From Flavobacterium bizetiae (GTDB lineage Bacteria; Bacteroidota; Bacteroidia; Flavobacteriales; Flavobacteriaceae), in contig NZ_CADCSU010000047.1 in the NCBI RefSeq assembly GCF_902804475.1, positions 1 to 64,000 of the forward strand: a stretch of DNA of 64,000 nucleotides, in the 5' to 3' direction. The notes beneath the pieces are model-generated. The model did not search any database. It saw only the letters and a list, made by a program, of their open reading frames with translations, and was not told the DNA's origin. Below, piece after piece: positions 1 through 8,495 of the stretch. Each line of letters starts with the position of its first letter. The stretch's first letter is position 1. The position numbers and the translations under genes are program-made.

Positions 1-263
1 ATTCTAAATAATTATTTCGCATATTTTTTTAACAATCTTATTTTTTTAACGCAAAAAATATACACAAAACACATCTACAGGATTTTTACGTACCCAAAAT
101 CGTACTTTTCTAGTCCCTCTATAAATTGTTATTAATCAACTTTGTAGTGTCAATTACCTGATACTGATTTTGATAATGATAAAAAACTTTTATTTCAAAG
201 TCAATGATGTAATTGCAAACTATTCTTTACTAACCATTAATTATTAACCTTAAAATTTTAACA

Positions 264-1058
264 ATGAGAAAATTTTTAAAATTAACCACTATGCTATTTA
301 TTACAGCATTAATGTTTAACTCCTGCGAAAAGGAACAAGATTTAAATGAGCCTCAAAGCGTTAACAAGGACGAGACGCAAATCATCAACAACGAAGTACA
401 GCAAAACACCCAAAAAGCAGCCGCTTCAGCTGTTGCTGCATTAGCTGGAAGTGCTGCATCCAGAACGATCACATTGCAAACCAATACATTATCATGTCCG
501 GGTGGTTTATGCACATCGTATGGTGTTTGGTCGGAAGGTGTTTATACCGTTTGGTTTCAGATGAGATTTAATTCCGGATTTTATTGGAGCCGCGGCGGTA
601 AATGCGGATACGGAATATTAATTGGTGATCAGAATACCGGTGGCGACCCAGGATGGGATGGTAATGGCGGTAGTGCAAGATTTATGTGGTATTGTCCAAA
701 CGGATCAAATTCTGCCAAAGGAAGCGGCGCTTATCTTCAGCCTTACGTGTATTATAGAGATCAGCCGGGACAATTTGGTAATGATTTTGGAAAAAAGTAT
801 TTCATACAAGAAAACGTTACCTACAATTGCCAGATATCTGTTAAGTTAAATACAGGTTCAAATACAAACGGTTATGTAAAATATTATGTAAACGGAACTG
901 AATTATTAAATCAAACCATTCGTTGGGTAACCAATGATGCTAAGCGAAATGTAAATGCGGTAAGTCTTCACACTTTCCGTGGCGGTAGTCAGGAATACTG
1001 GAAAGCTCCGGTAACAAGTTCTATTACTTATCCTAGCGCCTCTTGGGATGCTCTATAG
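264..1058 (+). CDS. PL14-like polysaccharide lyase-fold lipoprotein
   Basis: This is a 264-residue lipoprotein. The signal peptide ends in a lipobox with Cys21 (FNSC), and the acidic/Lys residues after it (CEKEQD) resemble the surface-export signal of Flavobacteria. An Ala-rich linker (about residues 48-66) precedes a single beta-jelly-roll domain. Motifs typical of polysaccharide lyase family 14 are visible: a GGKxGYGI segment (family form GGKLPGL), then SARFMW, QPYVYYRDQPGQFG and a YVNGTEL strand. Family members cleave uronic-acid polymers such as alginate or glucuronan by beta-elimination. The substrate here cannot be read, and the GGK motif departs from the usual LPGL, so a binding-only role is possible. 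It is monocistronic, followed by a strong terminator, and not part of either PUL. Confidence 0.68.
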   Translation: MRKFLKLTTMLFITALMFNSCEKEQDLNEPQSVNKDETQIINNEVQQNTQKAAASAVAALAGSAASRTITLQTNTLSCPGGLCTSYGVWSEGVYTVWFQMRFNSGFYWSRGGKCGYGILIGDQNTGGDPGWDGNGGSARFMWYCPNGSNSAKGSGAYLQPYVYYRDQPGQFGNDFGKKYFIQENVTYNCQISVKLNTGSNTNGYVKYYVNGTELLNQTIRWVTNDAKRNVNAVSLHTFRGGSQEYWKAPVTSSITYPSASWDAL

Positions 1059-1125
1059 TTTTAAATAATAGTAACCATTCTTTTCTCATCCTTAAATTAG
1101 GATTTGAGTAAGGATGGCAAAATTA

Positions 1126-1156
1126 AAAGCCCATTTCTAACGAAATGGGCTTTTTT
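1126..1156. terminator. Bidirectional intrinsic terminator
   Basis: A 12-bp perfect stem (AAAGCCCATTTC / GAAATGGGCTTT) with a 4-base loop is followed by T's on the plus strand and preceded by A's. It lies between the converging PL14-like gene and the MFS gene. Confidence 0.9.
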
Positions 1157-1200
1157 ACTTCTAATTCTAACTTCGTACTTACCTCTGTTATTTTTAATAT

Positions 1201-2388
1201 TTAATTTTCAGGTCTATACTTCGCATACATCATTGCTGCAAAGAACACAATAAATGCCGCAGTTGCATACAATATACCCGGACTATAATAATAAATAGCC
1301 GCCGCCAATAACGGAACAAACACATTAATAGCCGATTGCAAACTTTGGTTTACGCCTTGTAATTTTCCTTGTTTACTTTCTTCTACAGATTGCGATAATT
1401 TGCCATTGTATGTGGGATCAAACAAACCTTCACCCGAAATAATACAGATTACCGCAAACGAAATAAGCACTGTCGAATGTACATAAACGCTTAACAGAAT
1501 TAATCCTAAACCAATTCCCAAAATAATTAAACCTGTTATTCCGATATTTTTCTCGTTGAAATGTTTCAATAACCAAGGCAATAAAACGGCTCTGGTGAGA
1601 ATATCACAAATACCAACAAAAGTTAAGATTCCGCCAATAAATCCGGGTGTCCATTCGTAAATATCTTTTAAGAAAAGGGTAAAATTAAACTGAAAAATAC
1701 TTAATCCTATATAGAATAAAACGCCTAAAATCAATAACGGTTTCAGTCCTTTTAGTTTGAAAATTTCACTAAAATGAGAGAAAGTATTGAAACTCGAAAC
1801 TGATAAATGTTTGGTTCGTTTTTCAACAGGCAATGATTCGGGCAATAGAAAATAAACTGCAATTCCCGAAAGCAATATCAAAACCGCCGTAACAAAAAAT
1901 GGCAACCCAATTGATATGCTTCCTAACAATCCGCCCAATGCGGGCCCTCCTATTTTTCCTATTCCCATAACGGCACCAATATAACCGAACCATTTGGCTC
2001 GTTCATTGGGTTCAGTTGTATCGGCTATATAAGCGAACAAAATACTCATATTTCCTGCTGTAAGTCCGTCGATTATTCTTCCCAGAAACAGAATCCACAA
2101 TGCGCCGCCAATTCCAAATAAAACATAGCCAATTACAGAACCAAACAAACTAATCAGAAGGATGTTTTTTCTTCCGTATCTATCGCTTAATGCTCCAAAA
2201 ACCGGTGCAGAGAAAAAGGAACAGGCAGCGAATATCGACATTAATAAACTCATACCTACAACCACTTGTTGAGATGGTAAATATTGGCTGATCAAAAAAG
2301 GCAGAAGCGGTAATACAATAGAAAACCCAATGGAATTCAAAAGGACGATTCCTATAATAATCCACAATTTATATTTCTTAGATTTCAT
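1201..2388 (-). CDS. MFS drug-efflux transporter, TetA-like
   Basis: This 395-residue inner-membrane protein has about 12 hydrophobic helices, the usual size for a DHA1-type major facilitator. The loop 2-3 motif is clear (GALSDRYGRKNILL), as is the TetA-like stretch around FLGRIIDGLTAGN and GPALGGLLG, so it belongs to the proton-driven drug:H+ antiporters. The drug cannot be inferred, and TetA-like sequence does not prove tetracycline export. It is divergent from the AraC regulator at 2486-3442, with a 97-bp gap that probably carries both promoters, and that regulator is its likely controller. Confidence 0.85.
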   Translation of the reverse strand: MKSKKYKLWIIIGIVLLNSIGFSIVLPLLPFLISQYLPSQQVVVGMSLLMSIFAACSFFSAPVFGALSDRYGRKNILLISLFGSVIGYVLFGIGGALWILFLGRIIDGLTAGNMSILFAYIADTTEPNERAKWFGYIGAVMGIGKIGGPALGGLLGSISIGLPFFVTAVLILLSGIAVYFLLPESLPVEKRTKHLSVSSFNTFSHFSEIFKLKGLKPLLILGVLFYIGLSIFQFNFTLFLKDIYEWTPGFIGGILTFVGICDILTRAVLLPWLLKHFNEKNIGITGLIILGIGLGLILLSVYVHSTVLISFAVICIISGEGLFDPTYNGKLSQSVEESKQGKLQGVNQSLQSAINVFVPLLAAAIYYYSPGILYATAAFIVFFAAMMYAKYRPEN

Positions 2389-2485
2389 GATTTTAAATAC
2401 TTTTTAAATTATGACACAAATTTATTCTGTATATTAGAGGTAAAATAATCTCATTAGACATAAAAACAGCTCTAAAAGACATCTT

Positions 2486-3442
2486 ATGATTCAAAGCCAA
2501 ACAATACCAAATGTTCTAAAAGCGTTTGCTCATTTACTGAATACAGAAATACAAGATTGGAAACTGGAAATTCCTGAAAAGTTTGGAAGAGGATATTGCA
2601 TGGGATTTACATTCAATACCCATATTAGAATGATTATTTCTAATTATGAATTGAATGAAGATATAATTGTCGAAAACCTGGATCTCAATCATTCAAGGAA
2701 AAGATTATTTTTTAAGTTTCAGAATATCTTTCCTGCAACAGAAACTTTGCCTGGAGAAATGCCGTCAAAAAGCCCTCCTTCAGTTTTAATTGGAACCAGC
2801 AGTCTGAATACCGATACCGTTATTCCCATTCATACCAATACTGCCACTATCAATATTGAGATCGACGCTGATTATTTGAGCGAACTATTTGAAATTTCTG
2901 AGAAATCAACCATTTTATACAATCTGCTACAAAACAAGCAGCCTTTGTTATTTGAACAAATGTTATATCCTTCTTTACAGAAAATTGCAGATGAAATAAT
3001 ATCTGAATCTATTTCTAATACTTTTAAACTCTTCTTTTTAAGAATAAAAGCCGAAGAACTAATATGCAGGTTATTAATTGAATTAGAAAAGCGAGATACC
3101 AAACAACTCTATACTTTAAACAGTAGCGATATTGAGAAAATTTATAAAGTAAAACAGCAAATGTTGGAAGAACTAAGTATTCCACCTGTGATTAATGATC
3201 TCGCCATTGCTGCCAATATGAGTCCTACAAAACTGAAAAACTTATTTAAGCAAATATTCGGCAATAGCATTTTCAATTATTATCAGGAATTTAGAATGAA
3301 AGAAGCAGCAATCCTTCTCAAACAAGGAAATTTATCCGTTTCTGATGTGGGCTACAAATTAGGATTCACGAATTTAAGCCATTTTTCGAAAGTCTTTGCC
3401 GCACATACTGGAGTTAAACCCAAGCAGTACAGTAAATCATAA
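2486..3442 (+). CDS. AraC-family transcriptional regulator
   Basis: This is a 318-residue regulator. The C-terminal ~100 residues form the double helix-turn-helix of the AraC family: an INDLAIAANMSPTKLKNLFK first HTH, then VSDVGYKLGFTNLSHFSKVF and the final GVKPKQYSKS. The N-terminal ~200 residues are an unassigned sensing domain. Transcribed divergently from the MFS exporter, it most likely controls that gene and itself, a common local-regulator arrangement. The inducer is unknown. Confidence 0.85.
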   Translation: MIQSQTIPNVLKAFAHLLNTEIQDWKLEIPEKFGRGYCMGFTFNTHIRMIISNYELNEDIIVENLDLNHSRKRLFFKFQNIFPATETLPGEMPSKSPPSVLIGTSSLNTDTVIPIHTNTATINIEIDADYLSELFEISEKSTILYNLLQNKQPLLFEQMLYPSLQKIADEIISESISNTFKLFFLRIKAEELICRLLIELEKRDTKQLYTLNSSDIEKIYKVKQQMLEELSIPPVINDLAIAANMSPTKLKNLFKQIFGNSIFNYYQEFRMKEAAILLKQGNLSVSDVGYKLGFTNLSHFSKVFAAHTGVKPKQYSKS

Positions 3443-3581
3443 TTCCGTTCAAACTCTTTTATTTGCAAATGTGTAATGTTTGTTTCACAATCATCTGGTT
3501 TCTTAAAAAATAAATACCAAAACAACGATTTGTGAATAATATTGGCAAAAATAATAATAATCTGTGTTTTTTAGTTTTAAA

Positions 3582-3605
3582 TACTAAAACGTTTTAGTAG
3601 ATTTG
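3582..3605 (+). promoter_or_regulatory. LacI-type palindrome overlapping a -7 element
   Basis: An 18-bp perfect palindrome TACTAAAACGTTTTAGTA (3582-3599) with the CG centre typical of LacI/GalR operators overlaps the Bacteroidota -7 element TAGATTTG (3598-3605). A repressor bound here would block the promoter of the GH76 gene, whose ATG is about 80 bp downstream. No LacI-family gene is present in the window. Confidence 0.55.
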
Positions 3606-3683
3606 CGTAGCTCGCTTTACAATTCCATAAACAACTATACCTTATACAAAATCAAAAAAAATAACCACAAATAATTACCCATT

Positions 3684-4826
3684 ATGAATCACAAAAAAAA
3701 GAGTTTAATACTTGTTGCAGCAGTTGTACTGTTTTCAAGTTTTTCATTAATAAAAAAGAATGCCATTTCGAAAAGTAATTTTTATAAAGAAGAAATGGAA
3801 AAGCTCCATACCGCTATCGAGAACAACTTTCACGATCGTGTTTCCGGCTATTACTTCGTTGATTTAGATCCTGCCAAAAGAGAAACTAAATTTGGACATA
3901 AAAGAGAATACAGTTGGTTATGGGCGCTTTGTGCTATGTTTGAAGCTACAAACGAAATCGAAAAAATAGATAAAAATGCCAATCTTACAGATGGTATTGT
4001 TAAAAGTATGCAGCCTTACTACGATCCTGCTCCACCTAAACCGGGATATGGCGAATATATTGTAAAACTGAGTAAAGGACAACGATATTACGATGATAAT
4101 CAATGGATAGGAATTACTAGTTTAGACATTTACGAAAGAACAAGAAAAAAATCTTATTTTGATTTAGGAAAATCAATGTATGATTTTATGATGACGGCAT
4201 CAGACACAAAATTAGGTGGCGGATTATATTGGAGAGAAAATGATTATGAAACGAAAAACACATGTTCTAACGGTCCCGGAATTCTTGTTGCGCTTAAAAT
4301 GTACAAAGCCACAAAACAAAAAGTTTATCTTGATAATGCATTGAAGATCTACAATTGGACAAATGAAAAACTGCAAACACCAGATGGCTTATTTTATGAC
4401 AATATTAAAGTAAACGACGGAAGTATCGGAAAAACAATATACTCTTATAATACAGGAACGATGCTTCAGTCTAATGTGTATTTATATGAGTTAACAGGCG
4501 ATAAAAAATACCTTAAAAAAGCAATTGAAATGGCAGACAGTTCTTTGCTGTATTTTTATGGAGGCGACAAGTTTAGAGACGGTTACTGGTTTAATGCCGT
4601 TTTATTGCGCGGATATCAGCATCTTTTAAAATACAATAAAGATCTAAAATACATTTCGGGATTTAAAAAATGTCTGGATAATACTTTAAAAGAAAACAAA
4701 AACGAAAAAGGATTATTTACAGGAAACGAAGGTGTATATAATTTAGTAGAACATGGCGGAATGCTGGAAATTCTGGCTCGATTCGCTTATCTTGAAGATC
4801 ATTATAATTTGGCAAAACAAAAATAA
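3684..4826 (+). CDS. Glycoside hydrolase family 76 (alpha-1,6-mannanase-like)
   Basis: This 380-residue exported protein has a short N-terminal hydrophobic signal. The (alpha/alpha)6-barrel pattern and the paired acidic residues of GH76 are present: YYDDNQW puts the catalytic Asp pair at D137/D138, and the NTGTMLQSNVYLYELTGDKKYL repeats and the GLYWREND region fit the family. GH76 enzymes cut alpha-1,6-mannan, for example yeast mannan backbone. An aldose 1-epimerase follows 116 bp downstream and is probably cotranscribed. A LacI-like palindrome sits in the promoter. There is no SusCD pair next to it, so this looks like a small satellite catabolic unit. Confidence 0.82.
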   Translation: MNHKKKSLILVAAVVLFSSFSLIKKNAISKSNFYKEEMEKLHTAIENNFHDRVSGYYFVDLDPAKRETKFGHKREYSWLWALCAMFEATNEIEKIDKNANLTDGIVKSMQPYYDPAPPKPGYGEYIVKLSKGQRYYDDNQWIGITSLDIYERTRKKSYFDLGKSMYDFMMTASDTKLGGGLYWRENDYETKNTCSNGPGILVALKMYKATKQKVYLDNALKIYNWTNEKLQTPDGLFYDNIKVNDGSIGKTIYSYNTGTMLQSNVYLYELTGDKKYLKKAIEMADSSLLYFYGGDKFRDGYWFNAVLLRGYQHLLKYNKDLKYISGFKKCLDNTLKENKNEKGLFTGNEGVYNLVEHGGMLEILARFAYLEDHYNLAKQK

Positions 4827-4942
4827 TTTATTGATAATCGTATTTGGTGATAAAACATATTTAGAGTTTTTATTCTCTTATAATGGATTAAAAAGAAAAC
4901 AATTCTATCATTACAATGCGTAACGAAATACAATAAAATCTC

Positions 4943-6079
4943 ATGAACAAATTACAATTAACGACCTGCTTGTCCTTTTTATTTTTGGCAATGTTGATTA
5001 CTGAGAATGTATTTTCTCAGAATCCAGATCAATCCAAAAAATCTTTTATTACTAAAAAGAAAATCGGACAGGTTCAGGAACAGGATGTTTTCGAATATAC
5101 GCTGCAAAATAAAACCGGAATGCAGGTTCAGCTCATTACGTATGGCGCAGCAATTACTAATGTTATAACGCCGGATAAAGATGGCAAAATGAGCAGCGTT
5201 GTACTTGGTTTTGATTCACTTTCTCAGTTTGCCGGTACTGACAATTCATTGATGGGCTCTACGGTAGGTCGTGTCGCGAATCGAATTTCAAACAAAAAAT
5301 TTACAATTGACGGACAGGAATATACGTTGTCTTCTGATATTCACGGAGGTATAAATGGTTTTGATAAACGTGTTTGGATAGCCAAAGAAATCTCAAAAAA
5401 GAATGAACTTGCCGTTGAAATGACTTATTTAAGCAAAGATGGCGAGGAAGGTTTTCCGGGGAATTTATTGGTTACAGTAACTTTCACACTCAAAAACAAT
5501 GATTTAGTTATTGATTATAAAGCAACTACAGATAAAGCTACGCCACTTGTATTGACCAATCATACTTATTTTAACCTTTCGGGCGGAAAAAGCAATAAGG
5601 CACTGGATACAGAATTAACGGTTTTTGCCGATCAATATTTAGAATACGGAGATGGAAGTCTGGTCACCGGAAAAATCCTGAACGTAAAACAAACTCCATT
5701 CGATTTTACTACGCCTAAAACCATTGGCAAAGACATCGAAAAAGTACAACAATATACCAATGGCTACGATGTGACTTTTGCTTTGCGAAACCAAACAAGC
5801 AAACTCGCTTTGGCTGCAAAAGCTTTTGAACCATTAAGTGGCAGAGCATTAGAAGTGTATACCACCGAGCCGGGCGTTGTATTTTATTCCGGAAATTGGT
5901 TAAGTGAAAAAGTAAAAGGACGCAACGGAGTTCCTTATACCAAAAATGGCGCATTCTGCCTCGAAACACAGCATTATCCCAATTCGATCAATACACCAAA
6001 TTTCCCAAATACTGTTTTACGACCTAAAGAAACCTTTACATCTCAAACCATTTACAGATTTCTTGTTCGCAATCATTAA
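4943..6079 (+). CDS. Aldose 1-epimerase (GalM), exported
   Basis: This 378-residue galactose mutarotase interconverts alpha and beta anomers of free aldoses. A cleavable signal peptide (ending near VFSQN) sends it to the periplasm. The GalM landmarks are visible: the GRVANRIS segment, the catalytic His in LTNHTYFNLSG, and the catalytic Glu in CLETQHYPNS. It lies behind the GH76 gene and probably readies the sugar released by that enzyme for uptake. It is about 30 residues longer than cytosolic GalM because of the leader. A strong terminator follows. Confidence 0.92.
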   Translation: MNKLQLTTCLSFLFLAMLITENVFSQNPDQSKKSFITKKKIGQVQEQDVFEYTLQNKTGMQVQLITYGAAITNVITPDKDGKMSSVVLGFDSLSQFAGTDNSLMGSTVGRVANRISNKKFTIDGQEYTLSSDIHGGINGFDKRVWIAKEISKKNELAVEMTYLSKDGEEGFPGNLLVTVTFTLKNNDLVIDYKATTDKATPLVLTNHTYFNLSGGKSNKALDTELTVFADQYLEYGDGSLVTGKILNVKQTPFDFTTPKTIGKDIEKVQQYTNGYDVTFALRNQTSKLALAAKAFEPLSGRALEVYTTEPGVVFYSGNWLSEKVKGRNGVPYTKNGAFCLETQHYPNSINTPNFPNTVLRPKETFTSQTIYRFLVRNH

Positions 6080-6084
6080 AATAA

Positions 6085-6118
6085 AAAATGCTAAACTTAA
6101 CCGTTTAGCATTTTTTTT
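6085..6118. terminator. Bidirectional intrinsic terminator
   Basis: The stem AAAATGCTAAAC / GTTTAGCATTTT with a 6-base loop has A and T runs on both sides. It sits between the epimerase and the convergent flavin monooxygenase. Confidence 0.9.
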
Positions 6119-6138
6119 ATACTCAAAATTACAATCGA

Positions 6139-7317
6139 TTAGGATTGAAACATTTCAATTAATTCTTTAATAGATTGCTCAGATGGTGAAGCAAAATCCT
6201 GTATGCTTTCTATAGCTTCTTTTGCCAGAACAGCTGCTCTAGATCTCATTTTATTTTCATAAGCCGCAATTGCCGTTTTCAAATCATTAAATTCTTCGTT
6301 GCACAAACATTCACTTAAATCAAAAGCATCAAGCATAGCGGTATTCACGCCTTCGCCAGACGGCGGCATCAAATGAGCAGCATCTCCAATTAAAGTAACA
6401 TTCGATTTAGCTTCCCAATGCTGATCTATCGGAAAATAATTCAATGGTCTCACGATAAATTGTTTACATGCCTTAAACAACGTAAAAAACACCGGATTCC
6501 ATTTTTTATAATAATCAACCAAATAAGCGTATACTTCATCAGGATTATTAAAATTTATGCTGCTGTTTTTAGTCCAATTTTCAGGATATAAAGAGGCAGC
6601 GTAAAAAGTTAAACCTCCGCCCGCCATAGGTTGTGCTGCGATGGTTTTGCCAATATCCATAGCAAGAAGATTAGCATTATTAACTAAATTATACATTTCA
6701 GGACATGCTGATTCAGGATTTTCAATTTCTCCTTGTATAATTGTCGTGCCTGAATACAATGACTGAATATCGGTTACGTAAGGACGAACTTTAGAAAGAT
6801 GCCCGTCTGATCCGATCACAATATCTGCAAAAGCTGTAGTTCCGTTTTTAAATTTCAATTCCCACGAATCATTCATTTGCTCCATGCTCAAAAAATGACT
6901 GTCCCAAACTACAGTATCCGGCAAAAGCGCATCAATTAGTAAATTTCTTAAAACTCCCCTATCGATTTCCGGTCTGAAATTTTCATTATTAAAATCATCT
7001 TCCTTACCATCGTTCGTTTCATCAAGATAAATATTCGCCTCTTTATTTACGATGCGATACTTATCTGCCCCACGCATATAAACGTTTTTAAAAGAATCCA
7101 GTAATCCTGCTGCTGTCATTACCTTCAGACCCGAATCGAAATGCAAATCGACAATGGCTCCCTGCACGCGGGATTCTTTATTAAAATCTCTCTCATACAC
7201 CTTAACTTCTGCACCTTTTAATTGTAAAAGTCGAGCCAAAGTCAATCCTCCCGGCCCTCCGCCTAATATGGCTACTTTTTTATCTTTTAAAAGATTATCT
7301 CCTTTTATTCCTTCCAT
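6139..7317 (-). CDS. Tet(X)-like FAD-dependent monooxygenase
   Basis: This 392-residue class A flavoprotein hydroxylase has no signal and is cytosolic. It shows the Rossmann FAD motif (VAILGGGPGGLTLARLLQ), the middle Asp-Gly motif (IVIGSDGHLSKVR) and the C-terminal GDAAHLMPP-GEGVN motif. Length and layout follow Tet(X) throughout. By eye the tetracycline-contact positions of Tet(X) differ: His234 and Gly236 (HFG) appear as T and Y (TFY), and Arg213 as Leu, while Gln192 is kept. One residue is missing after GDAAHLMPP. The fold and chemistry are therefore well supported but tetracycline inactivation is not; another aromatic substrate is more likely. The AraC regulator lies 78 bp upstream on the same strand. 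Confidence 0.85.
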   Translation of the reverse strand: MEGIKGDNLLKDKKVAILGGGPGGLTLARLLQLKGAEVKVYERDFNKESRVQGAIVDLHFDSGLKVMTAAGLLDSFKNVYMRGADKYRIVNKEANIYLDETNDGKEDDFNNENFRPEIDRGVLRNLLIDALLPDTVVWDSHFLSMEQMNDSWELKFKNGTTAFADIVIGSDGHLSKVRPYVTDIQSLYSGTTIIQGEIENPESACPEMYNLVNNANLLAMDIGKTIAAQPMAGGGLTFYAASLYPENWTKNSSINFNNPDEVYAYLVDYYKKWNPVFFTLFKACKQFIVRPLNYFPIDQHWEAKSNVTLIGDAAHLMPPSGEGVNTAMLDAFDLSECLCNEEFNDLKTAIAAYENKMRSRAAVLAKEAIESIQDFASPSEQSIKELIEMFQS

Positions 7318-7395
7318 TTTTTATCTCTTTTTTATCCATGCAAAGAAATAGCGAATTGAAAGAAAGGGCAATATCAATACAAAGCATTTATAGGA

Positions 7396-8247
7396 CTATT
7401 CGAGGTTTTTATTTCTAAAAGCTATTGGAGTCGTTTTTACAACTTTAGAAAATAATCGGGAGAAATAAGAATAATCGTCATAGCCCAACATTGTCGCAAT
7501 TTCTTTTATGGATTTATCCGAATGATACAGCAAACGTTTCGCTTCTAAAATAACACGTTGTTGGATATGATAAGAAATGGAATAACCTGTTGCGGTTTTT
7601 ACGCATTCATTTAGATACGCCGTAGAAATGTTTAGAATATCAGCATAAGCACCTGGACTTTTAATAGTTTCAAAATGAAGCTCAAGTTCCGTTTTAAACG
7701 CTTTAGTGATAATCTCAAATCTTGAATACTTATCCGTCGTTTTTGATGCTGCCAAATATTGCGAGATTACCAGTGCGATTAAGGTGTTACAACTTTCTTT
7801 TAAAATCGAAGCATGCATTTTTTCTTCTCTTCTGGCAAAAAGTTTAATACATACTGATGCTGTTTCGTCTAATATGGATAAAGTATCCTGATTTAAAGAC
7901 AATACATTTACAGGAGTTAATTCTTCTAAAATCTTTAAAAACTCAGGCCGGATATTTTCAATAGCAATTATCCAACTGATGATTACGGCATCTTCAAATG
8001 AAATGACACGATGAACCTGATTGGGATGAATAAAAAGAACTGCCGGTCCTTTGATTTTTTGTTTTTTAAAATCAATTTCGATATTCGTAATCCCTTTTTC
8101 CTGAAGAATAAATGTATAACCGCCATCGCGATGCGCTCTTTCTACTTCTTCAGAATTAGGCGATCCGTCAAACGATGCTTTGCCTATTATTACTCCTTTA
8201 CTAAGTTCAGAAGGCAGCGTATTTACGGGAATGGACTTTATCTTCAT
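7396..8247 (-). CDS. AraC-family regulator with cupin-like sensor domain
   Basis: This 283-residue regulator has an N-terminal cupin-like ligand domain (strands around GGYTFILQEKGI, and PAVLFIHPNQVH with a His typical of the beta-barrel) and a C-terminal AraC DNA-binding domain (DILNISTAYLNECVKTATG; IKEIATMLGYDDYSYFSRLF). It lies directly upstream of the Tet(X)-like monooxygenase on the same strand, 78 bp apart, so the two may form one transcript with the regulator controlling the enzyme. The inducer is unknown. Confidence 0.85.
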   Translation of the reverse strand: MKIKSIPVNTLPSELSKGVIIGKASFDGSPNSEEVERAHRDGGYTFILQEKGITNIEIDFKKQKIKGPAVLFIHPNQVHRVISFEDAVIISWIIAIENIRPEFLKILEELTPVNVLSLNQDTLSILDETASVCIKLFARREEKMHASILKESCNTLIALVISQYLAASKTTDKYSRFEIITKAFKTELELHFETIKSPGAYADILNISTAYLNECVKTATGYSISYHIQQRVILEAKRLLYHSDKSIKEIATMLGYDDYSYFSRLFSKVVKTTPIAFRNKNLE

Positions 8248-8380
8248 AAACTTATCTATTTTATCCTTTAAACAAAGTTAGTTTTTTGAGATGTAAAAAA
8301 TTCAACAAAAATATCAGAATCATTTATAACGGTACTTCGTTTTAGTAAAACTCAGCATAAGATGGTTCTAAAATGCATGT

Positions 8381-8446
8381 TTACACAAATTCAAAACATT
8401 TATGATAGAATTTGAAAGACCGTTTTGAACCTCACGTATAACTTCG
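8381..8446 (+). promoter_or_regulatory. Operator-like box and promoter upstream of GH88
   Basis: TTTACACAAATTCAAAAC at 8381-8398 is identical over 18 bp to a site before the sulfatase (20848-20865). A GTTTTGAAC inverted half lies at 8422-8430 and a -7-like TAACTTCG at 8439-8446. The box-to--7 distance is about 20 bp longer than at the other two clear sites. It is a probable target of the HTCS at 25111-29154. Confidence 0.5.
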
Positions 8447-8495
8447 CTTTATAAAATATTCCATCAAACAGAATACAGACATAAACGATTAAACT

